From: Streptococcus parasanguinis CC87K
GTDB lineage: Bacteria > Bacillota > Bacilli > Lactobacillales > Streptococcaceae
DNA length: 64,000 nt
NCBI RefSeq assembly: GCF_000507765.1
Contig: NZ_KI669402.1
Location: forward strand, 1 to 64,000
Direction of reading: 5' to 3'
The position numbers and the translations under genes were made by a program. This document shows positions 35,023 to 42,696 of this stretch, in pieces (position 1 is the first letter of the stretch; the number at the start of each line of letters is the position of its first letter). The notes beneath the pieces were generated by a model. That model saw only the letters and a list, made by a program, of their open reading frames with translations. It was not told the DNA's origin and did no database searches.

Positions 35023-35577
35023 TTACTGACCTTCTTCTTTCATGCCATGCAGTTTCAAGGCCTTCACCAAGGCATCTGCCTTCATGTTTTTCAAATCATT
35101 GAGACCAGCATCTTTGAAGTAAGAAATTTCTTCTAGAGACTTGGCGTCAATTTGGTTGAGGTCAATCACACTGGTTGAGAGCAATTTCTTTTCTGGGGTG
35201 ACTGTGTATTCCAAACTAAAACCAGGAACGGTTTTTAGCTTCTTATAGTCTTCATTTTGTTCCAGCAAAGCTTGAATGGCTGCTGTGAGCTCTTCAGGTG
35301 ACTTTTCTGCTGCGATGGTCCCAAGTTGTTGGGGCAGATCAGCCGTCACTTCGATGCGAAGGTTTTCAACCTTATCTCCCTTAGACTTGATAATATCCCG
35401 GTGTTTTGTTCCATTGATATCTCCTACTAAGGTTGTGGTTTTTTCTTCATTTTTTACTTCTTTTTTAACAGAGGAACTGCTAGATGAGCTAGCGGTTGTA
35501 GTTTTCTTTGTTTGGGATTGCGAACAACCAGTCAATACCAAAATGGCTAGCCCAAGGGTTACAAAAAATTTCTTCAT
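35023..35577 (-). CDS. DUF1307/YehR-like lipoprotein
   Basis: A 184-residue lipoprotein. The signal ends LVLTGC with lipidated C18, followed by a Ser/Thr/Lys-rich spacer (about 19-47). The folded domain (about 50-180) has the family pattern of this group (VENLRIEVTADLP near 70; LNDLKNMKADALVKALKLHG at the end). The function is unknown. It has its own promoter and terminator, so it is monocistronic. Confidence 0.85.
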   Translation of the reverse strand: MKKFFVTLGLAILVLTGCSQSQTKKTTTASSSSSSSVKKEVKNEEKTTTLVGDINGTKHRDIIKSKGDKVENLRIEVTADLPQQLGTIAAEKSPEELTAAIQALLEQNEDYKKLKTVPGFSLEYTVTPEKKLLSTSVIDLNQIDAKSLEEISYFKDAGLNDLKNMKADALVKALKLHGMKEEGQ

Positions 35578-35608
35578 TTTTATAACTCTCCTTTCACATA
35601 CTGATACC

Positions 35609-35637
35609 AGTATAACATATCGCGTCTTTCTTGTCTA
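35609..35637 (-). promoter_or_regulatory. Promoter of the YehR-like gene
   Basis: Minus strand TAGACA (35632-35637), 17 nt, TATACT (35609-35614) with TG in the extended position. Confidence 0.65.
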
Positions 35638-35828
35638 AAAACTCCACTGCTCAAACCATTTCCCCCTCTTTTCAAGCTCTTCCATTTGAATAAAAATCTG
35701 ATGAATGTGAGACTTTTTGCAGAAACCCCTTTTTCTCACGAATAAAGCTTCCGTGTAGGGGTCGCTTCAATCTCAATCCCTCTGAATCACGCTGCTTTCA
35801 TAGGGAATCTCCTCGTTTTTCTATATAC

Positions 35829-35853
35829 AAAAAAAGGTTCCGAAAGGAACCTT
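35829..35853 (-). terminator. Terminator of yloU-fakA
   Basis: Minus strand AAGGTTCC-TTTC-GGAACCTT then a T-run, 8 nt after the stop. In the rest of the gap (35640-35828) I see no gene or clear signal. Confidence 0.88.
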
Positions 35854-35861
35854 CTGTTCAA

Positions 35862-37526
35862 TTATTCTACACTAAACAAGTATGGGTAGACTGGTTGGCC
35901 ACCTTGGTGGATTTCCACTTCTACATCTTCGTATTTTTCAGCAAGGGCTTGGGCCAATTCATTTGCCAACTCCTCACTGCCGTCTTCACCGACATAGATG
36001 GTCACAATTTCACTGTCTTCATCCAACATATGAGCGAATGTTTCTTCCAAGGTTTCCATCATATCTGGATTTGAAACAACGATTTTGCCATCGACCATTC
36101 CAAGATTATCATTTTCATGGATTTCAAGCCCATCAATAGTGGTATCGCGAACCGCTGTTGTCACACTACCAGACGCAACATCACCCAATGAAGCGCTCAT
36201 GCGTTCGTAGTTTTCTTCGATCGATTTGCTTTCATCAAAGGCAAGAAGACTAGTCAATCCTTGAGGGATAGTCTTGGTCTCAACAACTGCTGCAGGTTGA
36301 TCAATCACTTCTGCTGCAGATTGAGCCGCCATCAAGATATTTTTGTTGTTTGGCAAGATAATGATGTTGCGCGCATTCAACTCTTCAACCGCTTTGACAA
36401 AGTCTTCTGTTGATGGGTTCATGGTTTGACCACCAGAGATGATGTAATCAACTCCTTGCGCTTTAAAGATATCAGCCAATCCGTCACCCGCAACGACTGC
36501 GATGATGGCATATTCTTTTTCTTCAACTGGTTTGGCTTGACGCTCTTCTTTTTCAACTTGCGCTTCGTGTTGGTTGCGCATGTTGTCAACTTTCACTTTT
36601 ACCAAGCTTCCGTATTTAAGACCTTCTTGCATGACAAGACCTGGATCTTCTGTATGGACGTGAACTTTGACAATCTCATCGTCATTCACCACCAATAGGG
36701 AATCCCCAAGGTTGTTCAAATAGTTACGGAATTCATCGTAATCGAAGTCTTTGACATAAGTTGGACCTTGTTTCAAAGCGACCATGATTTCTGTACAGTA
36801 ACCAAACTTGATGTCTTCAGTTGCGACATGGCCAGCGACTGACTTGTGGTGTTCTGCATTGATCATTTCTGACATGGTTGCAGGTGTTGCTTGGAACTCT
36901 TCAGAAGCGATGAATTCACCTGTCAAGGCTGACAAGAATCCTTCATAGATGAAGACCAAACCTTGACCACCAGAGTCTACCACACCAACTTCTTTCAAGA
37001 CCGGCAACATATCTGGAGTCTTAGCAAGAGCTGTTTTAGCACCTTCAAGAGCTGCACGCATGACTTCTACCGCATCATTGGTGGATTCTGCTTTTTTCTT
37101 GGCACCGATGGCTGCCCCACGAGAAACCGTCAAAATGGTACCTTCAACCGGCTTCATAACGGCTTTATAAGCGACTTCTACACCAGACTGGAAGGCTGCT
37201 GCAAGTGCTGCTCCATCCAATTCTTCCTTGTCTTTAACACTTTGAGAAAATCCACGGAACAATTGAGAAGTGATGACTCCTGAGTTCCCACGCGCGCCCA
37301 TCAATAGTCCTTTAGCGAAGATCCCTGCTGCTTCACCAACAGTTGAAGCAGAACGGTCCGATACTTCTTTGGCCCCATTTTCGATGGTCATTCCCATATT
37401 GGTTCCTGTGTCCCCGTCTGGTACAGGAAAGACGTTCAAAGAGTTTACATATTCCGCTTGTTTATTTAAGCGCGTAGCCCCCGCTTGAACCATTTCTTGA
37501 AATAAACTTGTAGTAATATTAGCCAC
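35862..37526 (-). CDS. fakA: Fatty acid kinase catalytic protein FakA (YloV/DAK family)
   Basis: Phosphorylates fatty acids held by a FakB protein, letting exogenous fatty acids enter phospholipid synthesis. The protein is 554 residues. The N-terminal Dak2 kinase domain (about 1-200) has the Mg/ATP motif PVPDGDTGTNM and MGARGNSGV. The linker and C-terminal FakA domain (about 215-554) include GYCTEIMV and HVHTEDPG. It lies 2 nt after yloU, and the pair is conserved in Firmicutes. No fakB is in this window. Confidence 0.93.
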   Translation of the reverse strand: MANITTSLFQEMVQAGATRLNKQAEYVNSLNVFPVPDGDTGTNMGMTIENGAKEVSDRSASTVGEAAGIFAKGLLMGARGNSGVITSQLFRGFSQSVKDKEELDGAALAAAFQSGVEVAYKAVMKPVEGTILTVSRGAAIGAKKKAESTNDAVEVMRAALEGAKTALAKTPDMLPVLKEVGVVDSGGQGLVFIYEGFLSALTGEFIASEEFQATPATMSEMINAEHHKSVAGHVATEDIKFGYCTEIMVALKQGPTYVKDFDYDEFRNYLNNLGDSLLVVNDDEIVKVHVHTEDPGLVMQEGLKYGSLVKVKVDNMRNQHEAQVEKEERQAKPVEEKEYAIIAVVAGDGLADIFKAQGVDYIISGGQTMNPSTEDFVKAVEELNARNIIILPNNKNILMAAQSAAEVIDQPAAVVETKTIPQGLTSLLAFDESKSIEENYERMSASLGDVASGSVTTAVRDTTIDGLEIHENDNLGMVDGKIVVSNPDMMETLEETFAHMLDEDSEIVTIYVGEDGSEELANELAQALAEKYEDVEVEIHQGGQPVYPYLFSVE

Positions 37527-37528
37527 GA

Positions 37529-37894
37529 TTATTCTCCCACAATCTTGATATTTTGAATATAGACATTCACAGTATCCGTAGTGATTCCAAGTTGATTTTC
37601 CAAACTAAATTTCACACGTTCTTGAATATTTTTTGAGACTTCGCTAATTTTTGTTCCATAGCTCAAAACAGTGTAAACATCAACTGCGATAGTTCCTGCT
37701 TCCGTTGTTTTGACAACAACACCTTTAGAGAAGTTTTCTTTCCCTAGGAGGGCTTGGAAATTATCTTTGATCGCATTTTTGCTGGCCATTCCAACCACAC
37801 CGAAGATCTCAGTAGCAGCACCGCCTACAACAGTTGCGATAACCTCATCAGTCAATTCAATTTGACCGTCCTTTGTATTGATTTTTACTGTCAT
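37529..37894 (-). CDS. Asp23/Gls24 family protein (YloU)
   Basis: A 121-residue protein of the Asp23/Gls24 envelope-stress family, with VIATVVGGAATEIFGVVGMASK near 18-40 and VDVYTVLSYGTKISEV near 71. The function is not established; it nearly always precedes fakA, which suggests a link to fatty-acid use or membrane state. First of two genes; it has a promoter 30 nt upstream. Confidence 0.9.
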   Translation of the reverse strand: MTVKINTKDGQIELTDEVIATVVGGAATEIFGVVGMASKNAIKDNFQALLGKENFSKGVVVKTTEAGTIAVDVYTVLSYGTKISEVSKNIQERVKFSLENQLGITTDTVNVYIQNIKIVGE

Positions 37895-37924
37895 AATTTC
37901 TACCTCAAAAGTATTTTATATTCT

Positions 37925-37953
37925 ATTTTACCATAAAAGAGGTCAACTGTAAA
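37925..37953 (-). promoter_or_regulatory. yloU-fakA promoter
   Basis: Minus strand TTTACA (37948-37953), 17 nt, TAAAAT (37925-37930), with TGG before the -10 giving an extended element. Confidence 0.7.
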
Positions 37954-38008
37954 AGGGTAGGGACTATTCTTCTCCCGCTGTGACAGCTGTCTCTGGAGAA
38001 AAAGAAAA

Positions 38009-38194
38009 GGGAGTGGGAAAGAACTCCGTAAAATAAAAAAAGTTGAAAAGGTTCCCCAAACCTTTTCAATTTTCCCACCCCCGCACAGTTGATTAGGAAG
38101 TACGAATGTTTCAAACATGAGTAGTTCCAATCAACCACTGCGTCATGCTACTATTCCTATCAAAAAGCGAAGGCTGGACACTTTATGCCCAGCC
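38009..38194 (-). repeat. Three-hairpin intergenic repeat, subfamily B, copy 1
   Basis: A 186-bp element 11 nt after the rpmB stop. Read on the minus strand: hairpin I AAGGCTGG...CCAGCCTT; hairpin II GTTGATTGG / CCTAATCAAC around a variable loop; hairpin III GGTGGGAA...TTCCCACTCCC with an extra inner hairpin (TTGAAAAGGTT / AACCTTTTCAA). The core words GACGCAGTGGTTGA and TCAACTGTGCGG match subfamily A. Confidence 0.88.
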
Positions 38195-38205
38195 TTTTTT
38201 CTTTA

Positions 38206-38394
38206 TTAAACGCGTTCTACTTTACCAGATTTCAATGCACGAGCTGAAGCCCAAACTTTTTTAGGTTTACCATCGATAAGGACAGTTACTTTTTGAAGGT
38301 TTGGTTTTACGGCACGTTTTGTTTGGTTCATAGCGTGTGAACGGTTGTTACCTGATACAGTCTTACGACCTGTGAAATAACATACTTTAGCCAT
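38206..38394 (-). CDS. rpmB: Ribosomal protein L28 (bL28)
   Basis: Large-subunit ribosomal protein of 62 residues. The family start [21 protein letters not shown] and basic middle [10 protein letters not shown] are present. It is the variant without zinc-binding cysteine pairs (only C5), so it belongs to the Zn-independent form. Monocistronic, with a strong AGGAGGAAA site, its own promoter and a repeat element as 3' end. Confidence 0.96.
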   Translation of the reverse strand: MAKVCYFTGRKTVSGNNRSHAMNQTKRAVKPNLQKVTVLIDGKPKKVWASARALKSGKVERV

Positions 38395-38454
38395 TTCTGT
38401 GTTTCCTCCTATTAGATCTAATATAACGGATGTGCTAGCACCACATACCGTACT

Positions 38455-38483
38455 ATATTACCAAAAAAAATCTCTCTTGGCAA
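38455..38483 (-). promoter_or_regulatory. rpmB promoter and leader
   Basis: Minus strand TTGCCA (38478-38483), 17 nt, TAATAT (38455-38460). The leader of about 50 nt contains the perfect palindrome GTGCTAGCAC (38432-38441), a possible autoregulatory hairpin. Confidence 0.6.
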
Positions 38484-38512
38484 GCTTTTGGCCAAAGTTT
38501 TTCATTTCTAGC

Positions 38513-39208
38513 TTAAGAAAACGAATTCGTACCTACATAGATAATTTCCAGATTTCCTAAGGAAACATCGCCCGTAATGTAGAAATCCTTGCTTGTCAGA
38601 GCACTTGGATTTTCCTGATGTTGGATCGCTGAGAGGGAATTATCCACATTAACATGGACGCGCCAATCGCTTGGTACATAGAGGCTCAAACTGCCAAGGG
38701 AAACATCGACAACAAATTGAGCAGAAGGACCCTCAATCCGGCAATTGTCAAAATAAACCGAAGCTTCTCCCATACTTACATCTGCACTTCCGTGGGTAAA
38801 GTGTTGGTCATTGAGATATTTTGTCACTGTGGAAAAAGTGACATCGATGTCATTGCCATCAGACTTACTCATCGAACCAGCAGAATAGGAAGCTAGGCGG
38901 GCTTTTGTTTTCTTAGAGGGTTTGAACAAGATGTTGAGCCCAATCACAGCGAGAATGGAAGAAAGGATGACAACCGAATTGGACACCGGAAGGAAATGGT
39001 ATTGCCCATTGAGACAAAAGAGGGCTAAAAGTCCATAGATGAAGCCCCAACCAAAATGGCGTTTCAAGAAACTAGAGAGAGACAGGACTGCAAGCAAGGT
39101 GACCCAAGCTAAGGTCCAGATGCTGATGTCCCATTTTACAAAATAGCCTTGTAAGAGGAGTAAGGCTGCTAATAGGATTAAGAATACTCCGATTAATTTT
39201 TTTCTCAT
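38513..39208 (-). CDS. LiaF-like membrane protein
   Basis: A 231-residue protein. Four hydrophobic segments (about 5-25, 30-48, 52-70, 76-95) are followed by a cytoplasmic linker and a C-terminal beta-rich toast-rack domain (about 115-228; VSLGSLSLYVPSDWRVHVNVDNSL) of the LiaF C-terminal family. LiaF proteins restrain envelope-stress signalling; here the partner is a LytTR regulator, not LiaRS. It starts 4 nt after the lytTR stop, so the two are cotranscribed, and it may act as membrane-bound inhibitor of that regulator. Confidence 0.85.
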   Translation of the reverse strand: MRKKLIGVFLILLAALLLLQGYFVKWDISIWTLAWVTLLAVLSLSSFLKRHFGWGFIYGLLALFCLNGQYHFLPVSNSVVILSSILAVIGLNILFKPSKKTKARLASYSAGSMSKSDGNDIDVTFSTVTKYLNDQHFTHGSADVSMGEASVYFDNCRIEGPSAQFVVDVSLGSLSLYVPSDWRVHVNVDNSLSAIQHQENPSALTSKDFYITGDVSLGNLEIIYVGTNSFS

Positions 39209-39212
39209 AATA

Positions 39213-39659
39213 TTACCTCATTTCATTTAGTCGTTCTTTTAAGAGTTGATAGTAGCGTCTAGATACGTGGACCTGCTTATGGGTCTGGTAGAAATTGACC
39301 GTGCTGGTCCCTGAAAAAGACTTTTCCAGAGAGTAGATCTGCTTTGCGTTGACAATGGTGGATTTGGAAATCCGACAAAAGGCGATGGGAAGCAGCTCCT
39401 CCAACTCATAGAGCTTCTGCTTGACCTCATAGGCCTCATCCTTGGTGTGTCCAAAAATCTTCTCCCCATCCGTCTCAAAAAAGAGGATCGATGCTACATC
39501 TAGAAAATACTCACTTCGATCCTTGTAGAAGGCTAATGGAGCGACTTTTTGTTCTAGGATTCTCTCTTGCAGCTGGGTCAACTCCGGGGTCAAGCGCGGG
39601 GCTCGAATCAAGATCTCAGGCTCGTCCATTGATGGATCCAATTCGATTCTAACTTTCAT
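39213..39659 (-). CDS. LytTR-domain transcription regulator
   Basis: A 148-residue regulator without a receiver domain. The C-terminal LytTR DNA-binding domain (about 50-146) includes ILFFETDGEKIFGHT, CRISKSTIVNAKQI, and VHVSRRYYQLLKERL. The ATG at 39659 is chosen for its AAAGGAG site; 18 more codons are open but run into the promoter. Such stand-alone LytTR proteins are usually paired with a membrane inhibitor (HdrRM, BrsRM in S. mutans); here a LiaF-like gene follows by 4 nt. Its promoter carries direct repeats shared with the neighbouring gene. Confidence 0.9.
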   Translation of the reverse strand: MKVRIELDPSMDEPEILIRAPRLTPELTQLQERILEQKVAPLAFYKDRSEYFLDVASILFFETDGEKIFGHTKDEAYEVKQKLYELEELLPIAFCRISKSTIVNAKQIYSLEKSFSGTSTVNFYQTHKQVHVSRRYYQLLKERLNEMR

Positions 39660-39690
39660 AAAACTCCTTTCCCAACGTTTTGATAGTACC

Positions 39691-39758
39691 ATTATAACAG
39701 CTGTTGAAAACAAAACAAGGGCTTTTCAGTAAGTGGCACGTTTTGCCCATCAAGAGGT
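39691..39758 (-). promoter_or_regulatory. lytTR promoter with direct-repeat operator
   Basis: Minus strand TTGTTT (39713-39718), 16 nt, TATAAT (39691-39696). Ten bases upstream of the -35 lies GCCACTTAC (39729-39737), then 12 nt, then ACCTCTTGA (39750-39758). The layout equals that at 40324-40392. Confidence 0.65.
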
Positions 39759-39777
39759 AGTTTTTGAGAAGTAAAGA

Positions 39778-39952
39778 GAGAGTGGGACAGAAATCGGTCA
39801 TTCGTTAGAATTCGATTTCGTCGTCCCACCTCCGCACAGTTGAGTAGGGCTGTAAAAGCTGATGAAATCAGTGTAGTAGAGCCCACTCAACCACTGCGTC
39901 TTGCTCGACAATCCAAAAACAATTAAGAGGCTAGGACTTTTGTCCCAGCCTC
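39778..39952 (-). repeat. Three-hairpin intergenic repeat, subfamily A, copy 2
   Basis: A 175-bp copy 6 nt after the stop of the small LiaF-like gene, nearly identical to the copies at 31011, 49592 and 54610. It is in reverse orientation to copies 1 and 4: minus-strand transcripts read hairpin I first and hairpin III (GTCCCACTCTC then a pyrimidine run) last. Confidence 0.9.
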
Positions 39953-39958
39953 CTTCCT

Positions 39959-40273
39959 TTATTTGTTGCTATTCTTATCCGGTAAAAGAAAACTAAGACC
40001 CACGCAAGCAAGGACACCCGCTGTGATCACTAAGCCATTTGAAACCGGCAAGAGATCGTAGATCGCGTTTGCAATCATCAGAGCAATTAAAGCACAGATG
40101 ACACTTGCCTTGTAGTCCTGTTTCAACAGATTTTCAAGCGTAAAGAAAGCAAATAAGAGAACGGGAAATAGGGGCCAGATGTTCACATCGAGCTTTGGAA
40201 AACCAACCATTCCCATTGTGACAACCGCAAGAGCAACCAAAATAAATCCAAGTCCAAGTAGTTTTTTCATCAT
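39959..40273 (-). CDS. Small membrane protein similar to the LiaF-like N-terminus
   Basis: About 104 residues, four hydrophobic segments and a short Lys/Asn tail. It aligns with the first half of the protein at 38513-39208: DVNIWPLFPVLLFA against DISIWTLAWVTLLA, and LPVSNGLVITAGVLA against LPVSNSVVILSSILA. The toast-rack domain is absent. The start is uncertain among four ATGs (40285, 40276, 40273, 40270); GAGG spacing favours 40273 or 40270. Its promoter shares the direct-repeat operator of the lytTR gene, so it is a likely member of the same small regulon. Confidence 0.8.
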   Translation of the reverse strand: MMKKLLGLGFILVALAVVTMGMVGFPKLDVNIWPLFPVLLFAFFTLENLLKQDYKASVICALIALMIANAIYDLLPVSNGLVITAGVLACVGLSFLLPDKNSNK

Positions 40274-40323
40274 CATATACCTCATTTTGATTATTCGGAA
40301 GTATTTCTTCCTTTGATGATTCT

Positions 40324-40392
40324 ATGATAGCAGAGAGCTCCTACGGAGACAAGGACTTTTGACTAAGTGGTCAAAAATGGCGCCTATGTGGT
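40324..40392 (-). promoter_or_regulatory. Promoter with LytTR-type direct repeats
   Basis: Minus strand TTGTCT (40347-40352), 17 nt, TATCAT (40324-40329). Ten bases upstream lie ACCACTTAG (40363-40371), 12 nt, ACCACATAG (40384-40392). The half-sites extend to TTTTGACCACWTAG with a 21-bp period, that is two helical turns. Confidence 0.7.
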
Positions 40393-40398
40393 CAAAAG

Positions 40399-40452
40399 AA
40401 GGAGCGAGACCGAACGAATATGTGATCACCATTATTCATCGTCTCGCTCCTT
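40399..40452 (-). terminator. Terminator after tRNA-Thr
   Basis: Twelve-bp stem AAGGAGCGAGAC / GTCTCGCTCCTT with a 30-nt loop, followed on the minus strand by TCTTTT. The T-run merges into the direct-repeat operator of the next gene. Confidence 0.7.
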
Positions 40453-40470
40453 CAAAGCAGATTTTTTCTA

Positions 40471-40543
40471 TGCCGATTGCAGGGATCGAACCTGTGACCT
40501 ACGCGTTACGAGTGCGTTGCTCTACCAACTGAGCTAAATCGGC
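40471..40543 (-). tRNA. tRNA-Thr (anticodon CGT)
   Basis: A 73-nt cloverleaf: acceptor GCCGATT/AATCGGC, D-loop AGTTGGTA, anticodon loop CTCGTAA, T-arm ACAGGTTCGATCCCTGC. No CCA is encoded. It lies 46 nt after the GNAT gene, perhaps on the same transcript. Confidence 0.95.
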
Positions 40544-40589
40544 GATTACCTTCTTAGTATAGCACTCTGATAGCGGATGTCAAGCACTT

Positions 40590-41054
40590 TTAGTTGATCT
40601 TTTTAATCAGAATCTGACATGGATTCTGTGGATCCCATAGTTGCGGAAAAATCTCTAATTTTTTAAAACCAAGACTGCGATAAAAGACATTTGTTCGGTC
40701 ATAATCTTTATTTGAACCTTCTGCGACTGTTTTGACCTGTAGGTAGTCCACTTGTTTGACTGCTTCTCTTTCTATAGTCGTAATTAATTTCCTTCCAATT
40801 CCTTGACCTTGGAATGATTTTTTCACGCCTAGACAGTCAATTTCAGCACAATCTTCACTCGAATATGATAAACTTATAAACCCTACTACATCACTTTCTT
40901 GATAAGCAGCCCAAACTCGTAAATCCTTAGCTCCTTCAATGTAGGCTTGCGTGCTTTCTGGTATTCCAAACCATTCTGGCAAATCCCTTAAAATCTCAGC
41001 GACAACTGCCATTTTTTGATCTTCACCCTTGACTTCTTTAATTACAAACATCAT
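40590..41054 (-). CDS. GNAT family N-acetyltransferase
   Basis: A 154-residue acetyltransferase. The acetyl-CoA loop GVKKSFQGQGIGRKLITTIE is at about 77-96, preceded by the beta strand AEIDCLGV and followed by YLQVKTVAEG and FYRSLGFKKLE. The substrate is unknown. It starts at one of two adjacent ATGs (41054 or 41051) after AAGGAA. It is not obviously linked to the ABC genes upstream, 35 nt away, but may share their transcript. Confidence 0.88.
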   Translation of the reverse strand: MMFVIKEVKGEDQKMAVVAEILRDLPEWFGIPESTQAYIEGAKDLRVWAAYQESDVVGFISLSYSSEDCAEIDCLGVKKSFQGQGIGRKLITTIEREAVKQVDYLQVKTVAEGSNKDYDRTNVFYRSLGFKKLEIFPQLWDPQNPCQILIKKIN

Positions 41055-41089
41055 AAGTTCCTTTCTTGATTTTAGTCTTACTTTACCTC

Positions 41090-41875
41090 TTACGAACCAG
41101 CACTTTCGTAAGCATCCAATCCCCTATCCCAAAGTTTGAGGGAAATAACAAAGAAAACAAGGGAAATCAGAATCAAACCACCAATATTAAAGAGTCCATC
41201 CTTGTCCTGCAAGAAATAGCTGGCAGGATAGTAGGCCGTAAAGGCGAAAGGTACAATAAAGCTAATTAACCAACGAAGGAGCGAATTGTAAATAGAAATA
41301 GGATACTTGGCAAAATCATTAAACATATAGAAAATGTAAATCATGGCACCTGACTGCTTGGTCCAAAAAGCGATGCTAGCTGTCGCGATTTTTAAAGAAG
41401 TGTAAATCAAGGTCGCAAAAGGAATACAGACTAGAAAAATCAGGAATTTTGGAAGAGTCCAAGAGATGCTAGTTACTGTTGTTCCTAATAGAATGCCACC
41501 GACCAAGAGTTCACCCAAGGCATCAATCTGAAAGGTCTCAACGAGGATGTGAAAGAGAGGATTGATAGGACGAGTCAGATACTTGTCAAACTCCCCTTTT
41601 CGAACTAGTCGTTGACCTAAAGCCCAGAGATTGTCAAAAAAGAGATGATCTAGTCCCTTTGGAATTAAGGAAAATCCATAGATAAAGGCAATTTCTTGAA
41701 AAGTCCAACCTTCTAGGGAGGGAATGTGTTGAAAGATGACATTGAGAAACAAGAGGTTCAGGCCTTGAGTCAGAAAGACTCCCAACACACCAACCACAAA
41801 ATCTACCTTGTATTCCATGATTTGCTTGATATACTGTCTGATAAAAATCAGATGCATGCGTTGATATTTTTTCAT
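41090..41875 (-). CDS. ABC-2 family transporter permease (COG3694 type)
   Basis: A 261-residue membrane protein with about six helices and the motif EFDKYLTRPINPLFHIL (about 99-115) typical of this permease family, in which LxRPxxPL-like words recur. It forms a heteromeric exporter with the next permease and the ATPase. The start lies 1 nt after the stop of its partner. The substrate is unknown. Confidence 0.85.
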   Translation of the reverse strand: MKKYQRMHLIFIRQYIKQIMEYKVDFVVGVLGVFLTQGLNLLFLNVIFQHIPSLEGWTFQEIAFIYGFSLIPKGLDHLFFDNLWALGQRLVRKGEFDKYLTRPINPLFHILVETFQIDALGELLVGGILLGTTVTSISWTLPKFLIFLVCIPFATLIYTSLKIATASIAFWTKQSGAMIYIFYMFNDFAKYPISIYNSLLRWLISFIVPFAFTAYYPASYFLQDKDGLFNIGGLILISLVFFVISLKLWDRGLDAYESAGS

Positions 41876-41876
41876 A

Positions 41877-42695
41877 CTAACCTCCCTGAATGGTGATAAA
41901 TGACTGGACTCGTTTCCAAATCAACTGAGACAAGCCCACCATCACTATAAGCCAGAAAAGCTGAAGCAAAAGTGCTTGAAGAATCTGACTAGCATCGTAT
42001 TTTCCAACAATAATCATGACCGGAGTGTAAATTAAGGATGAGAAAGGTAAGAAGGACAGAATATCTGAAATGACCTTTGGAAAGAAAGCCAAGGGGATCA
42101 AACTCCCAGACATAAAGGCCACTATGGAAGTCTTAAGTAGGTTGGAACCCCATAAATTTTTAAATACAAAGGCTGAAAATCCAAAGCAAATATTAAAGAA
42201 AAAGTTAATCAGATAAGCCAGGGTTAAGCTAAAGAGATAAAGGGTAGTTAGTCCCAGCACTTCTACAATCCCTTGCCCAGATAAGATTTTCATCAAAACA
42301 ATGACACTTAAAAATGGCAGTCCAACAGAGATAAAAATCAACCACCTGGAACCAAGCTCCGTAAAGAGGTAAGAAGCCGCAAAATGCACTGGTCGCAACA
42401 AGCGCATGATAATGGAACCATCCTTGACCTCATCACCAATCATAAAGGAAGAATCCGACCTAGTCAGAAGATTAGTCACAAAACTCATGATGATGTAGAG
42501 GGTGATATCCGCCATACTGAAGCCCTGAATCAAAGGCTCCTGGGAGGAATCAAAGACAGCCTTCCATAGATAAAAAGCCACAAAAGCACCCATGACATCG
42601 CCAATCCGATAAAGAATAAAGTTGACTCGATAGCTAATCAACTCCTGAATCCCTGCATTGATAAAGGGTTTATAACGTCTCCACAATTTGACCAT
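41877..42695 (-). CDS. ABC-2 family transporter permease (COG4587 type)
   Basis: A 272-residue membrane protein of about six helices. It shares with its neighbour the pattern DGSIIMRLLRPVHFAASYL, the family signature. I start at MVKLWRRYKPF (42695; AAAGGAGCT upstream), one base after the ATPase stop; 14 further codons are open but would overlap that gene. Middle gene of a three-gene exporter operon. Confidence 0.85.
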   Translation of the reverse strand: MVKLWRRYKPFINAGIQELISYRVNFILYRIGDVMGAFVAFYLWKAVFDSSQEPLIQGFSMADITLYIIMSFVTNLLTRSDSSFMIGDEVKDGSIIMRLLRPVHFAASYLFTELGSRWLIFISVGLPFLSVIVLMKILSGQGIVEVLGLTTLYLFSLTLAYLINFFFNICFGFSAFVFKNLWGSNLLKTSIVAFMSGSLIPLAFFPKVISDILSFLPFSSLIYTPVMIIVGKYDASQILQALLLQLFWLIVMVGLSQLIWKRVQSFITIQGG

Positions 42696-42696
42696 C

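Noticed and set aside
40363-40400. CtsR operator from two GGTCAAA heptads
   Set aside because: The heptads are 21 bp apart, not 10 as in CtsR tandem sites, and the gene behind them is not a heat-shock gene; the LytTR reading fits better.
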